Source of the DNA: Saprospiraceae bacterium
GTDB lineage: Bacteria > Bacteroidota > Bacteroidia > Chitinophagales > Saprospiraceae
DNA length: 48,368 nt
NCBI GenBank assembly: GCA_020627785.1
Contig: JAHDGF010000036.1
Span: forward strand, 1 to 48,368
Direction of reading: 5' to 3'
Shown in pieces: positions 34,143 to 43,542 of this stretch (the stretch's first letter is position 1; each line of letters begins with the position of its first letter). The notes below the pieces were generated by a model. That model was not told where the DNA came from. It saw only the letters and a list, made by a program, of their open reading frames with translations, and did not search any database. The translations under genes were made by a program, and so were the position numbers.

Positions 34143-35793
34143 AGATTTTGAAGAGCATCTAGGCGATAAATTGAGAAACCGTTCTGGTGATGAAGTTGAT
34201 AACTCAGCCATGTGGGATAAACTTGAAGCGGAACTACCGGTGAAAAAGAAGCGGAGGCGGTTTATTTTTTGGTGGCCAATAGGAGTTGCAGTTATACTTC
34301 TTGGAGGATTTCTGTTGACTCAGGAGAACATTTATCTAGGGCAGGAAAAAAATACATCAATCTCTGAAGTAGTACAGAAAATTGATGATGTTACCCCGTC
34401 ATTGAATGATGAAGAAAGTGATCTTACAAATGCGAAAATCGAAACTAAAAAGAATAGAGTACTACCCGTAAATGCAGACGTATCAAATGATGTAAATGAA
34501 AGCCAGAACCTGTCTGAGGTATTAATAAGTAATGAATCCGCAAAGAAAGTAATTAAGGTAAATGAAGTAACAGTAGAAAGAAATCCTGACGTTTTAAAAG
34601 CGGATGAAAATTTGCGAAAGCAAAGAGAAAATAATGATGTGACTGCGCGCCGATCTGAAGCTACGCTATGCAACGAAAATCAAGAATTAATATCAACTGT
34701 TCTTCCAGGCATAGAAAATGAGGTGCGTAAGAATTTAAACACGCAGGATGAAAACCAGAATAATGTTGAAGTTGGTGATGCTGAGAAGAAATTGAATAAG
34801 ATCTCTGAGACGACAACATCATCAATGGGAAAGGAAATGGGTGAAGAAGTCATGCATGATAAATCTGAAGTCAAGGGAAATTCTGGTGAAAACAATTCTA
34901 CTGACGAAAATAATTCTACGGTTAAATTAAATGAAAATCAGCCAGTAATTCCTGAGCCTAAAGATCTTAAAAACCACCAGGATGACATTGGCAAAATTTC
35001 GAAATCGCCAGAGCAAAGTAAAACCGGAAACACAACAGTTGCTTCCAAACCAAATCAAGAGGATGAAAAAGTCACGAAAGATAACACATATGCCCGTTGG
35101 GGTCTGGGATTGGCTTTTGGTTATTATATTCCAAAAGCACAATATGGAGGCAATGACAATGATCTGATAGATTTAAGAGTACAAATTGAAGACCCTTTAG
35201 AAGCCATAGAAGGTGCCTTATCCGTTAGCTATAACTTTTCAGAACGTTGGTCAATCTCTTCTGGAATAAGTTTTAGTAAAATTAATCAAGAGGCTTTTAA
35301 TACAAGACAGTCAATCCGAGATCTACCCGGTGAAATTATAATAGGTCAGGTAAATACTGTGGATGGTTCATACTACATAACCGAACCAGGGATGGTGCCT
35401 CACAATGTAGTGAGTACATATCGACGGTATGTGTCATATTCTTCTTTGGCCATTCCAGTACAAGTGCATTACGGAAATAAATTTAAGAATCGATGGGGAA
35501 TCATTGCAGATGCAGGATTTGAATATAGTCTGAAGGCGTGGCAATCTGGTTATGAGCAGGACCTTAATGGGGTAGAGTACAATCTATCTACTGACACCTT
35601 AACGCGATTAAATGATCGAAGCAGTAATTATCTTTTGCTAGGCTTAAGGTTGCAATATTTTGTTTCCACAAATATGAACTTCCATGTTGGTGGACAATCA
35701 AAATTTTCAGTTTCTGATCTGTATCAAACGAACGCATTTCAGAAACGTTATTTCTTGCCTGGATTAACCTCGGGCTTCACTATTAATTTTTAA
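34132..35793 (+). CDS. Anti-sigma-like / inner-membrane helix / long linker / outer-membrane-barrel-like fusion
   Basis: Start at ATG 34132; the TTG at 34123 is not needed. 553 residues. Residues 1-43 are cytoplasmic and charged ('YKDFEEHLGDKLRNRSGD...SAMWDKLEAELPVKKKRRR'), like the N-termini of anti-sigma-type proteins. 'FIFWWPIGVAVILLGGFLL' (44-62) is a single membrane helix. Residues about 64-318 are a hydrophilic Asn/Glu/Lys/Ser-rich linker without Cys pattern. From about 319 ('YARWGLGLAFGYYIPKAQ') to the end ('FLPGLTSGFTINF') the alternating strands and terminal Phe look like an 8-10-stranded outer-membrane barrel. The gene overlaps the sigma gene and precedes a T9SS cargo gene by 17 bp. 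The barrel could instead be a periplasmic beta domain. Confidence 0.88.
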   Translation: MSYKDFEEHLGDKLRNRSGDEVDNSAMWDKLEAELPVKKKRRRFIFWWPIGVAVILLGGFLLTQENIYLGQEKNTSISEVVQKIDDVTPSLNDEESDLTNAKIETKKNRVLPVNADVSNDVNESQNLSEVLISNESAKKVIKVNEVTVERNPDVLKADENLRKQRENNDVTARRSEATLCNENQELISTVLPGIENEVRKNLNTQDENQNNVEVGDAEKKLNKISETTTSSMGKEMGEEVMHDKSEVKGNSGENNSTDENNSTVKLNENQPVIPEPKDLKNHQDDIGKISKSPEQSKTGNTTVASKPNQEDEKVTKDNTYARWGLGLAFGYYIPKAQYGGNDNDLIDLRVQIEDPLEAIEGALSVSYNFSERWSISSGISFSKINQEAFNTRQSIRDLPGEIIIGQVNTVDGSYYITEPGMVPHNVVSTYRRYVSYSSLAIPVQVHYGNKFKNRWGIIADAGFEYSLKAWQSGYEQDLNGVEYNLSTDTLTRLNDRSSNYLLLGLRLQYFVSTNMNFHVGGQSKFSVSDLYQTNAFQKRYFLPGLTSGFTINF

Positions 35794-35810
35794 TTAGAAA
35801 ATAATTTATT

Positions 35811-37319
35811 ATGAAATATATTTATTTAACCACATTTTTCTTTTTCCTCGTTTTAGAGACCTCCGCTCAATTTGATGGTCCTCAAATAAATAGAGAAGGG
35901 GCCTGCTTGGGATATACCTTATCGGTAAATTCAATCTCCTATGCTTTAAGTTCAGTCGACGGAAATTGCTGGGATACCAATATGAACGGGATTAATGAGC
36001 CTAGTGAAGATACAAATATTGATGGGATTTTTAACAGCGCAGATTGTGCTGGTGGAATCCGTTGTTGGGATACAAACGGCAATGGTATATTTGATCCTGG
36101 AGAGGATTTTGATGGAAATGGAATCGCTGATATTTTTGATTGTCCGGATTGCTGGGATACTAATTTTAATGATGTTGAGGATCCTGGTGAAGATATAAAC
36201 GGTGATGGATTATTTGATGCCAATGATTGTGATCCGAACATAACCCCAGGTTGTTCTTCATCGCCTGAAGAAGATGTTCCTGCGGCAACTAACTACTTAA
36301 TCGAAGTGGAACCACAGGATGGTTTTTATGATAATGGAGTTGATGCTGTTGATGTAATTTTGATACTTGACTGGCTTGTTGATGGCTTTCCTGGTCCGAG
36401 AGAAATTATTTGTGCTGATTGGAATGGAAACGGAACAGTAAGCACAACTGATATAGCAGAATTGATTACAATGATGCTTTCATTTACAGTGGACAATGAC
36501 TACCAAAATTATTATGTCGTACCAACTGGGTTTACTTTCCCAACCTTAGATCCTTTTAATTTTAATCCTGACTATGGAAGCCTGGAATTCACGGATGCAG
36601 ATTTAGTAGATAATATACTCAACGTAGAAGTCTTTAAATCAGGTGATGTAAATTCAACGGCAGATTTTACAGGTGATGATGTTGTTTCATCTAGGAGTCT
36701 AACTCAATTAAATTTTATGGATCAAGCACTAGTTGCTGGTGAGAGTTATGAGATTCCATTTTCTGTACTTAGTGATGGAGATCTTAGGGCAGTCACCTTT
36801 GGACTACAATCAGAGGAACTGATCTTTGAAGATTTCATTCCAAATGGTGACAATGATGGATTTAGGTCAAACATTGAAAACTACCAGATGGCGGCTTCCT
36901 TTATTTCTGGAAGTGCAGTGAGTGAGGTTGAATTTTCTATCAAGCTAACCGCATTAGAAGACGGAAAGTTAAGTGACTTAATATCCCTACATCCAGAAAT
37001 CAATAATGAAACGGTAGATCCTGATTATCTTAAAAGTGATTTAACTTTGACTTCTACCATGACAAGTTCTGTTGAAGAACTTGAGTCTGAGTTTAGCTAT
37101 GCCCCCAATCCAGTCACGGATCAATTGACCTTGAATTTTGGATCTAAAAAACCAAGACTTGTTACAATGTATTCAGTATCTGGCCACTTGATTACTAAAT
37201 ACAAAACAACGGAGGCAACATTAGAAATCAATAGGGAAAGCTCCATGGCATCTGGATTATATTTCATAAATGTAGATTCCCAAGAAGATTCAAAATCTTA
37301 TCCCATCATATTTCTATAA
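35811..37319 (+). CDS. T9SS type A cargo protein with Asp-rich Ca-binding-like repeats and dockerin-like segment
   Basis: A 502-residue protein. Signal peptide MKYIYLTTFFFFLVLETSAQ. Residues about 45-145 hold three repeats of the form 'CWDTN.NG..(D/E)P.ED.N.DG(I/L)F...DC', whose spaced Asp/Asn suggest calcium loops. 'VDVILILDWLVDG' and 'ADWNGNGTVSTTDIAELITMM' form a dockerin-like pair of calcium helices. The end 'FSYAPNPVTDQLTLNFG...VTMYSVSGHLITKY...MASGLYFINV' is a type A sorting domain, so it should be exported by T9SS and surface-anchored. It is the last gene of the sigma operon, 17 bp after the fusion gene, and is followed by a strong terminator. Confidence 0.93.
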   Translation: MKYIYLTTFFFFLVLETSAQFDGPQINREGACLGYTLSVNSISYALSSVDGNCWDTNMNGINEPSEDTNIDGIFNSADCAGGIRCWDTNGNGIFDPGEDFDGNGIADIFDCPDCWDTNFNDVEDPGEDINGDGLFDANDCDPNITPGCSSSPEEDVPAATNYLIEVEPQDGFYDNGVDAVDVILILDWLVDGFPGPREIICADWNGNGTVSTTDIAELITMMLSFTVDNDYQNYYVVPTGFTFPTLDPFNFNPDYGSLEFTDADLVDNILNVEVFKSGDVNSTADFTGDDVVSSRSLTQLNFMDQALVAGESYEIPFSVLSDGDLRAVTFGLQSEELIFEDFIPNGDNDGFRSNIENYQMAASFISGSAVSEVEFSIKLTALEDGKLSDLISLHPEINNETVDPDYLKSDLTLTSTMTSSVEELESEFSYAPNPVTDQLTLNFGSKKPRLVTMYSVSGHLITKYKTTEATLEINRESSMASGLYFINVDSQEDSKSYPIIFL

Positions 37320-37341
37320 AAGTTATTATAAAATTATACTT

Positions 37342-37377
37342 AAAGGGGTCATCATGTATATGGTGGTCCCTTTTTTT
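37342..37377 (+). terminator. Rho-independent terminator of the sigma-factor operon
   Basis: Stem AAAGGGGTCATCA (37342-37354) with TGGTGGTCCCTTT (37361-37373), a few G-T pairs, loop TGTATA, running into seven T (37371-37377). Confidence 0.88.
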
Positions 37378-37465
37378 CAATTTATTCTTCCACAATAACT
37401 CCATCCAGATATAAGAAAACAGGTATATCCGTTTTATCACATCTTACAACGATTAGATTTCAATT

Positions 37466-39202
37466 TTACCTTAAAAGCGTAACCGTCCCTGTTTCCAATG
37501 TTACTTTGTTTACATGATTTACAATCTCTATGATATAGGTGAAAACGCCAGGATTTAATTTTTCATTATTGTAATTTCCATCCCAGCCAACAAAATCATT
37601 GATGCTTTGGCTTGTTTTTTGTTCGTACATGCGATTTCCCCAGCGATCAAAAATGATGAATTTTGTAATGTCGATTTTGTAATCTTGACAGGTATATATT
37701 TTAAAGTAATCATTATTCATTTCTTCGTCAGGAGTGAATACGTTGGGAATAAAAATCTCACATTCAAAACAGGTCAGATTAAAAAGTTCATCATCTAGTC
37801 TCAAACAAACACCACAGGTATCAAAGGTGGCTGTTCCATTCGGTATTCCTTCACAATCGGAGCATTCCAGATTAAAGTTAGGGTCATCGGGGAGGTAGCA
37901 ATCGCCGCATTCGTCGATTATTGCATTTCCATTTGGAGTTCCCAAACAATCGATGCAAGACTGATCAATGATTGGATCATCTGGTTGAAGGCAGTCCCCG
38001 CATTCATCTATTATTGCAGTTCCGTTAACTATCCCTAGGCAATCAGTACATCCTGAGTTGAAATTTGGGTCGTCTGGTAGGTAGCAATCGCCACATTCAT
38101 CTAGGACGGCAAGTCCGTTCGCTGTTCCTTGACAATCAGCACAAGCCATGTTGAATTCTGGGTCATTGGGTAGGTAACAATCACCGCACTCATCAATGAT
38201 TGCTTCACCATTTGGAGTGCCTAAACAATCGATGCACGATTGATTAAAGTTAGGATCATCTGGTTGAAGACAGTCCCCGCATTCATCTATAATTGCAGTT
38301 CCGTTAACCACCCCTAGGCAATCGGTACAACCTGAGTTGAAATTTGGGTCGTCTGGCAGGTAGCAATCGCCACATTCATCTAGGACGGCCAAGCCATCTG
38401 GAATACCAAGACAATCTGCACAGGACTGATTAAAATTTGGATCACTTAGCTCTAGGCATTCATCACAAGCATCAAGTACAGCAGTTCCGTTTTGTACGCC
38501 ATTGCAATCAACGGAGTAAATGGCACAAACTGCATCAATGTCTGCGCCTGGTGTATTTGGTGTACATGGCATGTCATCAACATCCATCAATTCAATCGCA
38601 TCAAAAAGAAGTGAGCCACTAGGATACCCAGTTAAAATGGCGTCAATGTCCAACGCTGATGTTGCACCCCCGATATCCGAAATAAAATAGAAACCATCCC
38701 CATTAGTATCAGGGATGCCATTCATGATAAGTTGATTTTCTGTAAATGCATTTTGAGGTCTTAAGGAAATCATGGTTGATTCTACGGCAGGTCCTACCTC
38801 AAAAACAAATACATCATCTTGATTATCTCCTGAATTAGATATGAGATTATCTGTAAACCCAAGCTTGATGAATCCACCTTCTCCTAAAAAAACAAACTCA
38901 GGTTCGTCAAAATTATTCCCCCAGTAATCTGCGACTCCGATGGCACCTTCAGGATTCTGATCTATCGCAGGACAACCTGATTGATAATCAATGACCACAT
39001 CCGCAAAGCTCAAGCCGGTGGTGCAAGTAGCACATCCGAAATTTGGTATAGAAACACATTCATCATCATCACAATCTATCAATCCATCTCCATCATTGTC
39101 GATTCCGTCAGAGCAGAGTAGGGCATTGTTTTCCTGTGCTTGAGTCAACAAGACAGATGTGGCGAGTAGAAAAAGTATGAAGGTGAGTCTTTTGTTTATC
39201 AT
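37466..39202 (-). CDS. T9SS type B (CHU_C) surface protein with eight 31-residue Cys-rich repeats
   Basis: A 578-residue protein. Signal peptide to TQAQ; 'NALLCSDGIDNDGDGLIDCDDDEC' motif; a ~150-residue beta domain. Then come eight consecutive 31-residue units 'DCLG..NG.A..DECGDC..PDDP.FN..C.' with four Cys each. The tail 'IFIPNVFTPDEEMNNDYFKI...FIIFDRWGNRMYEQ...WDGNYN...PGVFTYIIEI' is the gliding-motility/CHU_C type B sorting domain, usually for secreted and gliding-associated adhesins. Repeat units 2-4 and 5-7 form a recent 279-bp duplication, visible at DNA level (e.g. 37982 and 38261 start the same motif). The Cys array could form a disulfide ladder or bind metal; neither is shown. Confidence 0.93.
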   Translation of the reverse strand: MINKRLTFILFLLATSVLLTQAQENNALLCSDGIDNDGDGLIDCDDDECVSIPNFGCATCTTGLSFADVVIDYQSGCPAIDQNPEGAIGVADYWGNNFDEPEFVFLGEGGFIKLGFTDNLISNSGDNQDDVFVFEVGPAVESTMISLRPQNAFTENQLIMNGIPDTNGDGFYFISDIGGATSALDIDAILTGYPSGSLLFDAIELMDVDDMPCTPNTPGADIDAVCAIYSVDCNGVQNGTAVLDACDECLELSDPNFNQSCADCLGIPDGLAVLDECGDCYLPDDPNFNSGCTDCLGVVNGTAIIDECGDCLQPDDPNFNQSCIDCLGTPNGEAIIDECGDCYLPNDPEFNMACADCQGTANGLAVLDECGDCYLPDDPNFNSGCTDCLGIVNGTAIIDECGDCLQPDDPIIDQSCIDCLGTPNGNAIIDECGDCYLPDDPNFNLECSDCEGIPNGTATFDTCGVCLRLDDELFNLTCFECEIFIPNVFTPDEEMNNDYFKIYTCQDYKIDITKFIIFDRWGNRMYEQKTSQSINDFVGWDGNYNNEKLNPGVFTYIIEIVNHVNKVTLETGTVTLLR

Positions 39203-39236
39203 AAAATCATTAGATCATTCGAAGTTTATTTTCAAC

Positions 39237-40082
39237 TTAATGTTCAGACCAAAAATATTCTTTTTGGCTTTTACCAATCCACTCGTTATTTTTTAATTTA
39301 TCATAGATTTCAAATTTCAGGTTGTTGAATTCATCATAGTAATATCTTCTTCTTGTGTTTTGCCTTCCTTTCTGTGTTAAGGTTTCAATCAAGTTTTCAC
39401 GAGAATCATAGCTGTAGGTTTCCTCTGAATATTTGTAAACTTCTTCAGCATATTCAATCTCCTTAAGTTTAAGACCATTGTCTGAGAAATGATATTTAAA
39501 ATAACGTTTTAATTCAGATCCGTGATTTGATGAAGTCATGATCAAACTGTCCAATACATTTTTATCGTAAAAAAGTTGATTTATATTTCTGGCAAAGATT
39601 TCAAATTCTAAGTCTTTGTTAATATCAGCAAATCTCTCTTCTTTGTAATTTCCAAATTCATCATATTCAATATATTCGATGGTTCTATTGGGTTTCCATT
39701 GCTTTGTAATTGTGTCATACGATGAAAACGAAATTTTTATGAGATTGTCTAAGTTGTCATAAATTTTATTCAATTGGCTTGCCGGCCTGCAGGTATCTAT
39801 ATCCTTACACTTAAAGGAAGTATCTGTGATTGGATTTTTTGAAGCATCATGCTCCATTAATTTTTTCGATTTAAACACCCTGGCTTCTTTTTGAATATCT
39901 ATTTTATAGGTATAGAAATCAACCTCATTTATATATTGAATTTGATCGACCTTTTTGAGCTTCCAATCATTGATTGTCTCATCCCAATGGTAGTACAATA
40001 TTGAGTCTAGTTGGTAAGTTTTTTGAGAATAGCATATGATAGATGTCAAGCTAAATAGAACTATGTAAATCTTTTTTTGCAT
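39237..40082 (-). CDS. Secreted protein with YD-like repeat pattern, unknown function
   Basis: A 281-residue protein with a signal peptide (MQKKIYIVLFSLTSIICYSQ). From residue 110 it shows a loose 'Y.YD...N....' rhythm: 'NKIYDNLDNLIKISFSSYD', 'IEYIEYDEFGNYKEERF', 'ETYSYDSRENLIETL', 'RRYYYDEFNNLKFEIYD', a short RHS/YD-type or toast-rack-like pattern common in small secreted Bacteroidota proteins. It has no sorting domain. Role unknown. It is 34 bp from the type B surface-protein gene in the same direction and may be co-transcribed with it. Confidence 0.85.
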   Translation of the reverse strand: MQKKIYIVLFSLTSIICYSQKTYQLDSILYYHWDETINDWKLKKVDQIQYINEVDFYTYKIDIQKEARVFKSKKLMEHDASKNPITDTSFKCKDIDTCRPASQLNKIYDNLDNLIKISFSSYDTITKQWKPNRTIEYIEYDEFGNYKEERFADINKDLEFEIFARNINQLFYDKNVLDSLIMTSSNHGSELKRYFKYHFSDNGLKLKEIEYAEEVYKYSEETYSYDSRENLIETLTQKGRQNTRRRYYYDEFNNLKFEIYDKLKNNEWIGKSQKEYFWSEH

Positions 40083-40160
40083 TAGAAATTATAAGTGGGT
40101 ATTTGATTACATGTATTTCTAAAGATAATCATAAATAGATGTAAGCGGAGTTCAATAAAT

Positions 40161-40190
40161 AAAAAAAGGGCAGACCATAAAGCCTGCCCT
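40161..40190 (-). terminator. Rho-independent terminator
   Basis: Minus-strand stem AGGGCAG (40190-40184) / CTGCCCT (40173-40167) followed by a T-run (40167-40161). It lies 340 bp past the stop of the WG gene, at the end of a hairpin-rich stretch, and 79 bp before the next gene. Confidence 0.85.
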
Positions 40191-40532
40191 CAAAGTTGGG
40201 TATTTGTCCACGTTGATTTACTAAAGGTTTTGAACCTTCATCGAATTTGTTCAAATAATCCTCCGGTTGACTATTTGAAATTATTTCTGACAAAGATTAC
40301 TTACTTATCTTTCTTGGGCTAAGAAGCCTACATATCTCTTAAAGAGCGATTATCACGCTCATATCTATAAGGCCCTAAATTTTAAAGTGTGACATTTTAG
40401 ATGGAACTTTCCATCTTTATCTTATTGTTTTGTGATTTGCCTTTCAATATTTAAGAGGATTTTGATCTTGCTCAATCAAGCCATCATCAATAAATGTGGT
40501 AGTAGTATATACTGAGCTTACTCAAGCAAGAT
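40161..40532 (-). ncRNA. Hairpin-rich non-coding stretch, candidate structured RNA or long 3' UTR
   Basis: 372 nt without a credible ORF. In minus-strand order: a 17-bp stem with one mismatch, 40532-40516 / 40479-40463, starting directly after the WG gene stop; AGATGGAA-AG-TTCCATCT (40418-40401); GAGCG-x7-CGCTC; GGCTT-CTT-AGCC; TCAAATAGTC / GATTATTTGA (10 bp, 40278-40251); AAGGTT-CAA-AACCTT (40237-40223); and the terminator at 40161-40190. This density of stems is unlike the other gaps. It could be a separate small RNA (6S-like is one idea, unsupported by any motif) or a long 3' UTR. No exact -7 box was found within it. Confidence 0.4.
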
Positions 40533-43346
40533 TTAATTCGCAGGAGGAATTAGGTATGTTTTATCCCCCTTCATAAAGACATGCTGTCCAAAAGAATTGT
40601 TCTTCATCTGTATGGCGTCTTCAACTAAGAGTGTACCATCTAAAGTATAAATGCTGGCCTTTTTTATGCTATTTTTTACTGGATGATAAATACAGAAATA
40701 ATCTGGATTCAAAGGATCTCCATTTCCTTTCCACAGGTTAAGGTGTGATTGGTCAAAGGGTAGCGTAAACAAAACCTTACCTGCATGATTCAGCATCAGT
40801 TGTTTATTTCCTGCGATGGCATGATAGTAATGTCCATCCGAATGTTTTACGGAAACAACCTTGTCTGCCTTGAATAATTCAGTGCCAGTGCCGTCTTGAA
40901 CCAAAACACTTTCTAATACCGTCCGCTGATCTGATTTTTCGCAGACATCCAAAGGTCCTTTCAGAGTACGATAGATCATACCGGAGGGTAGTTCTGCCTT
41001 TATATCTCCTCGAGTATCGATCAATTGACTCGTCTGCTTGGCATCATTTTCAACAACCGAGAATAAAATATTTTCCTTCCCGCTGTCATTTTTTGTTTTC
41101 ACAATGGCTGCGTTTTTAAAAGTACGATTGAAGTAATTTCCTCCTTTTTTATTTATGATCAAATATTGACCTTCAAGATTCTTCGCAACAGCATAACCCT
41201 CAATAAATTCATCCACTGAGTGAAAGATGAAATCCGTTAAAAATTCGCCTTCTAAGTTTGCGACAGCGATCTTATGATAATTGACAACAGCCACAAGACC
41301 TTCTCCGATCTGTCTGACATCATCATATTTCATCTCTAAGGTATACTCAACCGTATCAAAATTAAAGAGACCCGTCGTCCCATCGAATATTCTGTCACTA
41401 CCATTTTCTTTCATGGTTTTAATATCTTGAGGTGTGATCTTCCGAGTCTTTTGAGTCACCTGGAAGTAGGGAAGTGGAACCTTCTTCATTCTGTGTTTCA
41501 TTTTCCAGTTCGAACCTTCAGGATTTAATCTGTTAAAATCAAGATCATAAAAAATTAATCCCTCTTCTTCCCAAGAGCTGATATATTTCACTTCTCCTGA
41601 ATCGTCCTCAATCAATTTCATGGCATTACCTGGTCTTTCAAAAACAGGAGTGTTTGTAGCTTTTGAAATAAGCAGGTTAGTCCTTACTCCTCTTTGAATT
41701 CGATACTCTTGAAGACAGCCTAATCCCTCTAAGTCTAAGTTGTTTTGAAGATAAATTTGATCCCCTTTTGTGAAGAAGTATTCTTTCTCACCGTTTGGTA
41801 GTATGGCTTGAATTCTATAATCTAAACAATGGGACGGATCTCTGAAATTAGAAACTGATATTTTCGAATACTTGGCGGGGAATTTAATTTTTGAAGGAAA
41901 GTGGTAGAGGCCATAGTTTTCATCTTTGGTAAAAATGGCAAGGTCTTTACATTTAGGCATGAAGATCGGGTCATCACTTTTTAACTCCATGGCCTTTCCC
42001 TTTTTGATGTCAATGATTCCAAATTTTTCATTTACTCTGAAAGATCGCAGTGAATCTTTAATGAGCGATTTATTTTGATAACTTTTATTCCATAAGATGA
42101 ATAGAGAATCTCCTTTGGTGGTCCAAACTTTAGTTAAGGTTGAGTCTAGCAAGCCTATTTCACCATCGTTCACATATAAGTAATTTTTTTCTGCGCTTGA
42201 ATTCTTTAATCGCTCAATGGACTGATAAGATGTATTTCCAATTTTTTGATAGTCTGCATCGTAGAAATATTTCCTATGGTCTTTTTCTACAATGTTTATT
42301 CCGTCACCTAGTGGTAGAAGCTTTTGTATGTTTTCTAATACCAACTGTGTCGTATCACCTTTGTAAACCTTGATTGTTTCTTTGTTCTCATCTTGAATGG
42401 AAAATAGTTCTTCTCCAAGAATAGAAATAATTCTGTTATTTAACTTTAAGATTGGATTGAATAAGGAGTCTAAAAGTGCATAAGTTTGATGCGATTTAGT
42501 AGCGTATAATTTTGCCCCATAATCTGAGTATAAATGATGGCCTGGTGCAATGTATTGTACATTTTCTACCAGAGTATTCCCCTCTTCATCCAGATAAGTA
42601 GTCAAAGGTTCATAGGTCATTTGATGATCGTGTGACCAGGCACTGAAGCCGTTCTTATTTTTATTAATGTCATCATGTGTTCCTTCATAGATGAGTCTCC
42701 CTTCGAAGTTCCGTATTTGGGTTAGACCATTCTTCGATTTTCCAGAATAAAATTCATCATCGAGAATGCTAATATTTTCTAGGGCTTCAATATTTAATTT
42801 CAGACCGATTGTATCAAATACGACGGTCGTTGAATCTGGTCTCAATAATATAACCTTGCCATAGTCAAATTTTACCGTGTTTAGGTGATTACGAATTCTA
42901 TGATTTACATTCGATAGTGAATTTTTATCAAGCTTATGTTTCGGTAAAAATGGTCCCAAGGTTTTGTTGGTTTTACCGTAGTGTAGAAAACACTCATTTT
43001 CAACTTGATAATGATATACCTTATCGGCATTTAGTTTCTTTAATTGGAAGTAAACATCTTCTAGTATGGGTTCCTTAACGCTGATAGGATTGGATATAAT
43101 TTGTCCAATAGGATTCAGTATAACAATGGAAGAATCCTGCAATCGTCCTAGGCAGTAATTATTCCTTTTTTTTATAAGTTCTTGGTAATCACATGCGGTA
43201 TATTGCTTCCCATTCTGATCCATCAATGCATAATTACCATTGTCACATTGCTTTAGAAAAAGTCTTATATCATTAACATCGCTCTGTGAAATACCTTGGT
43301 GGTAAGTAACTAGAATGAAAAGACAAGAAAGTAGGATGCGGAACAT
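40533..43346 (-). CDS. Large secreted WG-repeat-like protein
   Basis: A 937-residue protein with a signal peptide (MFRILLSCLFILVTYHQGISQ). It is built of many degenerate WG-type repeats, clearest in 'KQCDNGNYALMDQNGKQYTACDYQEL', 'VNEKFGIIDIKKGKAMEL' and 'YDDVRQIGEGLVAVVNYHKIAVANLEGEF'. WG-repeat proteins form beta-solenoid or propeller-like folds of unknown function. No sorting domain is seen, so it is probably periplasmic or outer-membrane-associated. It begins a leftward unit and is followed by the hairpin-rich stretch. Confidence 0.88.
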   Translation of the reverse strand: MFRILLSCLFILVTYHQGISQSDVNDIRLFLKQCDNGNYALMDQNGKQYTACDYQELIKKRNNYCLGRLQDSSIVILNPIGQIISNPISVKEPILEDVYFQLKKLNADKVYHYQVENECFLHYGKTNKTLGPFLPKHKLDKNSLSNVNHRIRNHLNTVKFDYGKVILLRPDSTTVVFDTIGLKLNIEALENISILDDEFYSGKSKNGLTQIRNFEGRLIYEGTHDDINKNKNGFSAWSHDHQMTYEPLTTYLDEEGNTLVENVQYIAPGHHLYSDYGAKLYATKSHQTYALLDSLFNPILKLNNRIISILGEELFSIQDENKETIKVYKGDTTQLVLENIQKLLPLGDGINIVEKDHRKYFYDADYQKIGNTSYQSIERLKNSSAEKNYLYVNDGEIGLLDSTLTKVWTTKGDSLFILWNKSYQNKSLIKDSLRSFRVNEKFGIIDIKKGKAMELKSDDPIFMPKCKDLAIFTKDENYGLYHFPSKIKFPAKYSKISVSNFRDPSHCLDYRIQAILPNGEKEYFFTKGDQIYLQNNLDLEGLGCLQEYRIQRGVRTNLLISKATNTPVFERPGNAMKLIEDDSGEVKYISSWEEEGLIFYDLDFNRLNPEGSNWKMKHRMKKVPLPYFQVTQKTRKITPQDIKTMKENGSDRIFDGTTGLFNFDTVEYTLEMKYDDVRQIGEGLVAVVNYHKIAVANLEGEFLTDFIFHSVDEFIEGYAVAKNLEGQYLIINKKGGNYFNRTFKNAAIVKTKNDSGKENILFSVVENDAKQTSQLIDTRGDIKAELPSGMIYRTLKGPLDVCEKSDQRTVLESVLVQDGTGTELFKADKVVSVKHSDGHYYHAIAGNKQLMLNHAGKVLFTLPFDQSHLNLWKGNGDPLNPDYFCIYHPVKNSIKKASIYTLDGTLLVEDAIQMKNNSFGQHVFMKGDKTYLIPPAN

Positions 43347-43542
43347 GGTAAAGTGTTATGCTTTTAAGACGCAGAAATGCTCAAAAACGTACACTTACAG
43401 CGCACATTTCAGGCAGTCATTGTTTGTTTGCTTTTCAATTTAACGGTTTAAGACGGGTGTTTATCTTAAATTCGCGCATGCATATTTCTTAGTACTTATA
43501 AAATCTTTACCTTTAGCTAAAACCGATTAGAAATTATATTTG

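Noticed and set aside
40161..40532. Assignment as tmRNA, RNase P RNA or SRP RNA
   Set aside because: None of the conserved core words of these RNAs is visible; only the stem density and terminator support a structured RNA.
43535..43542. TATATTTG as -7 promoter box of the barrel gene
   Set aside because: It abuts the ATG, leaving no room for a transcription start upstream of the start codon.
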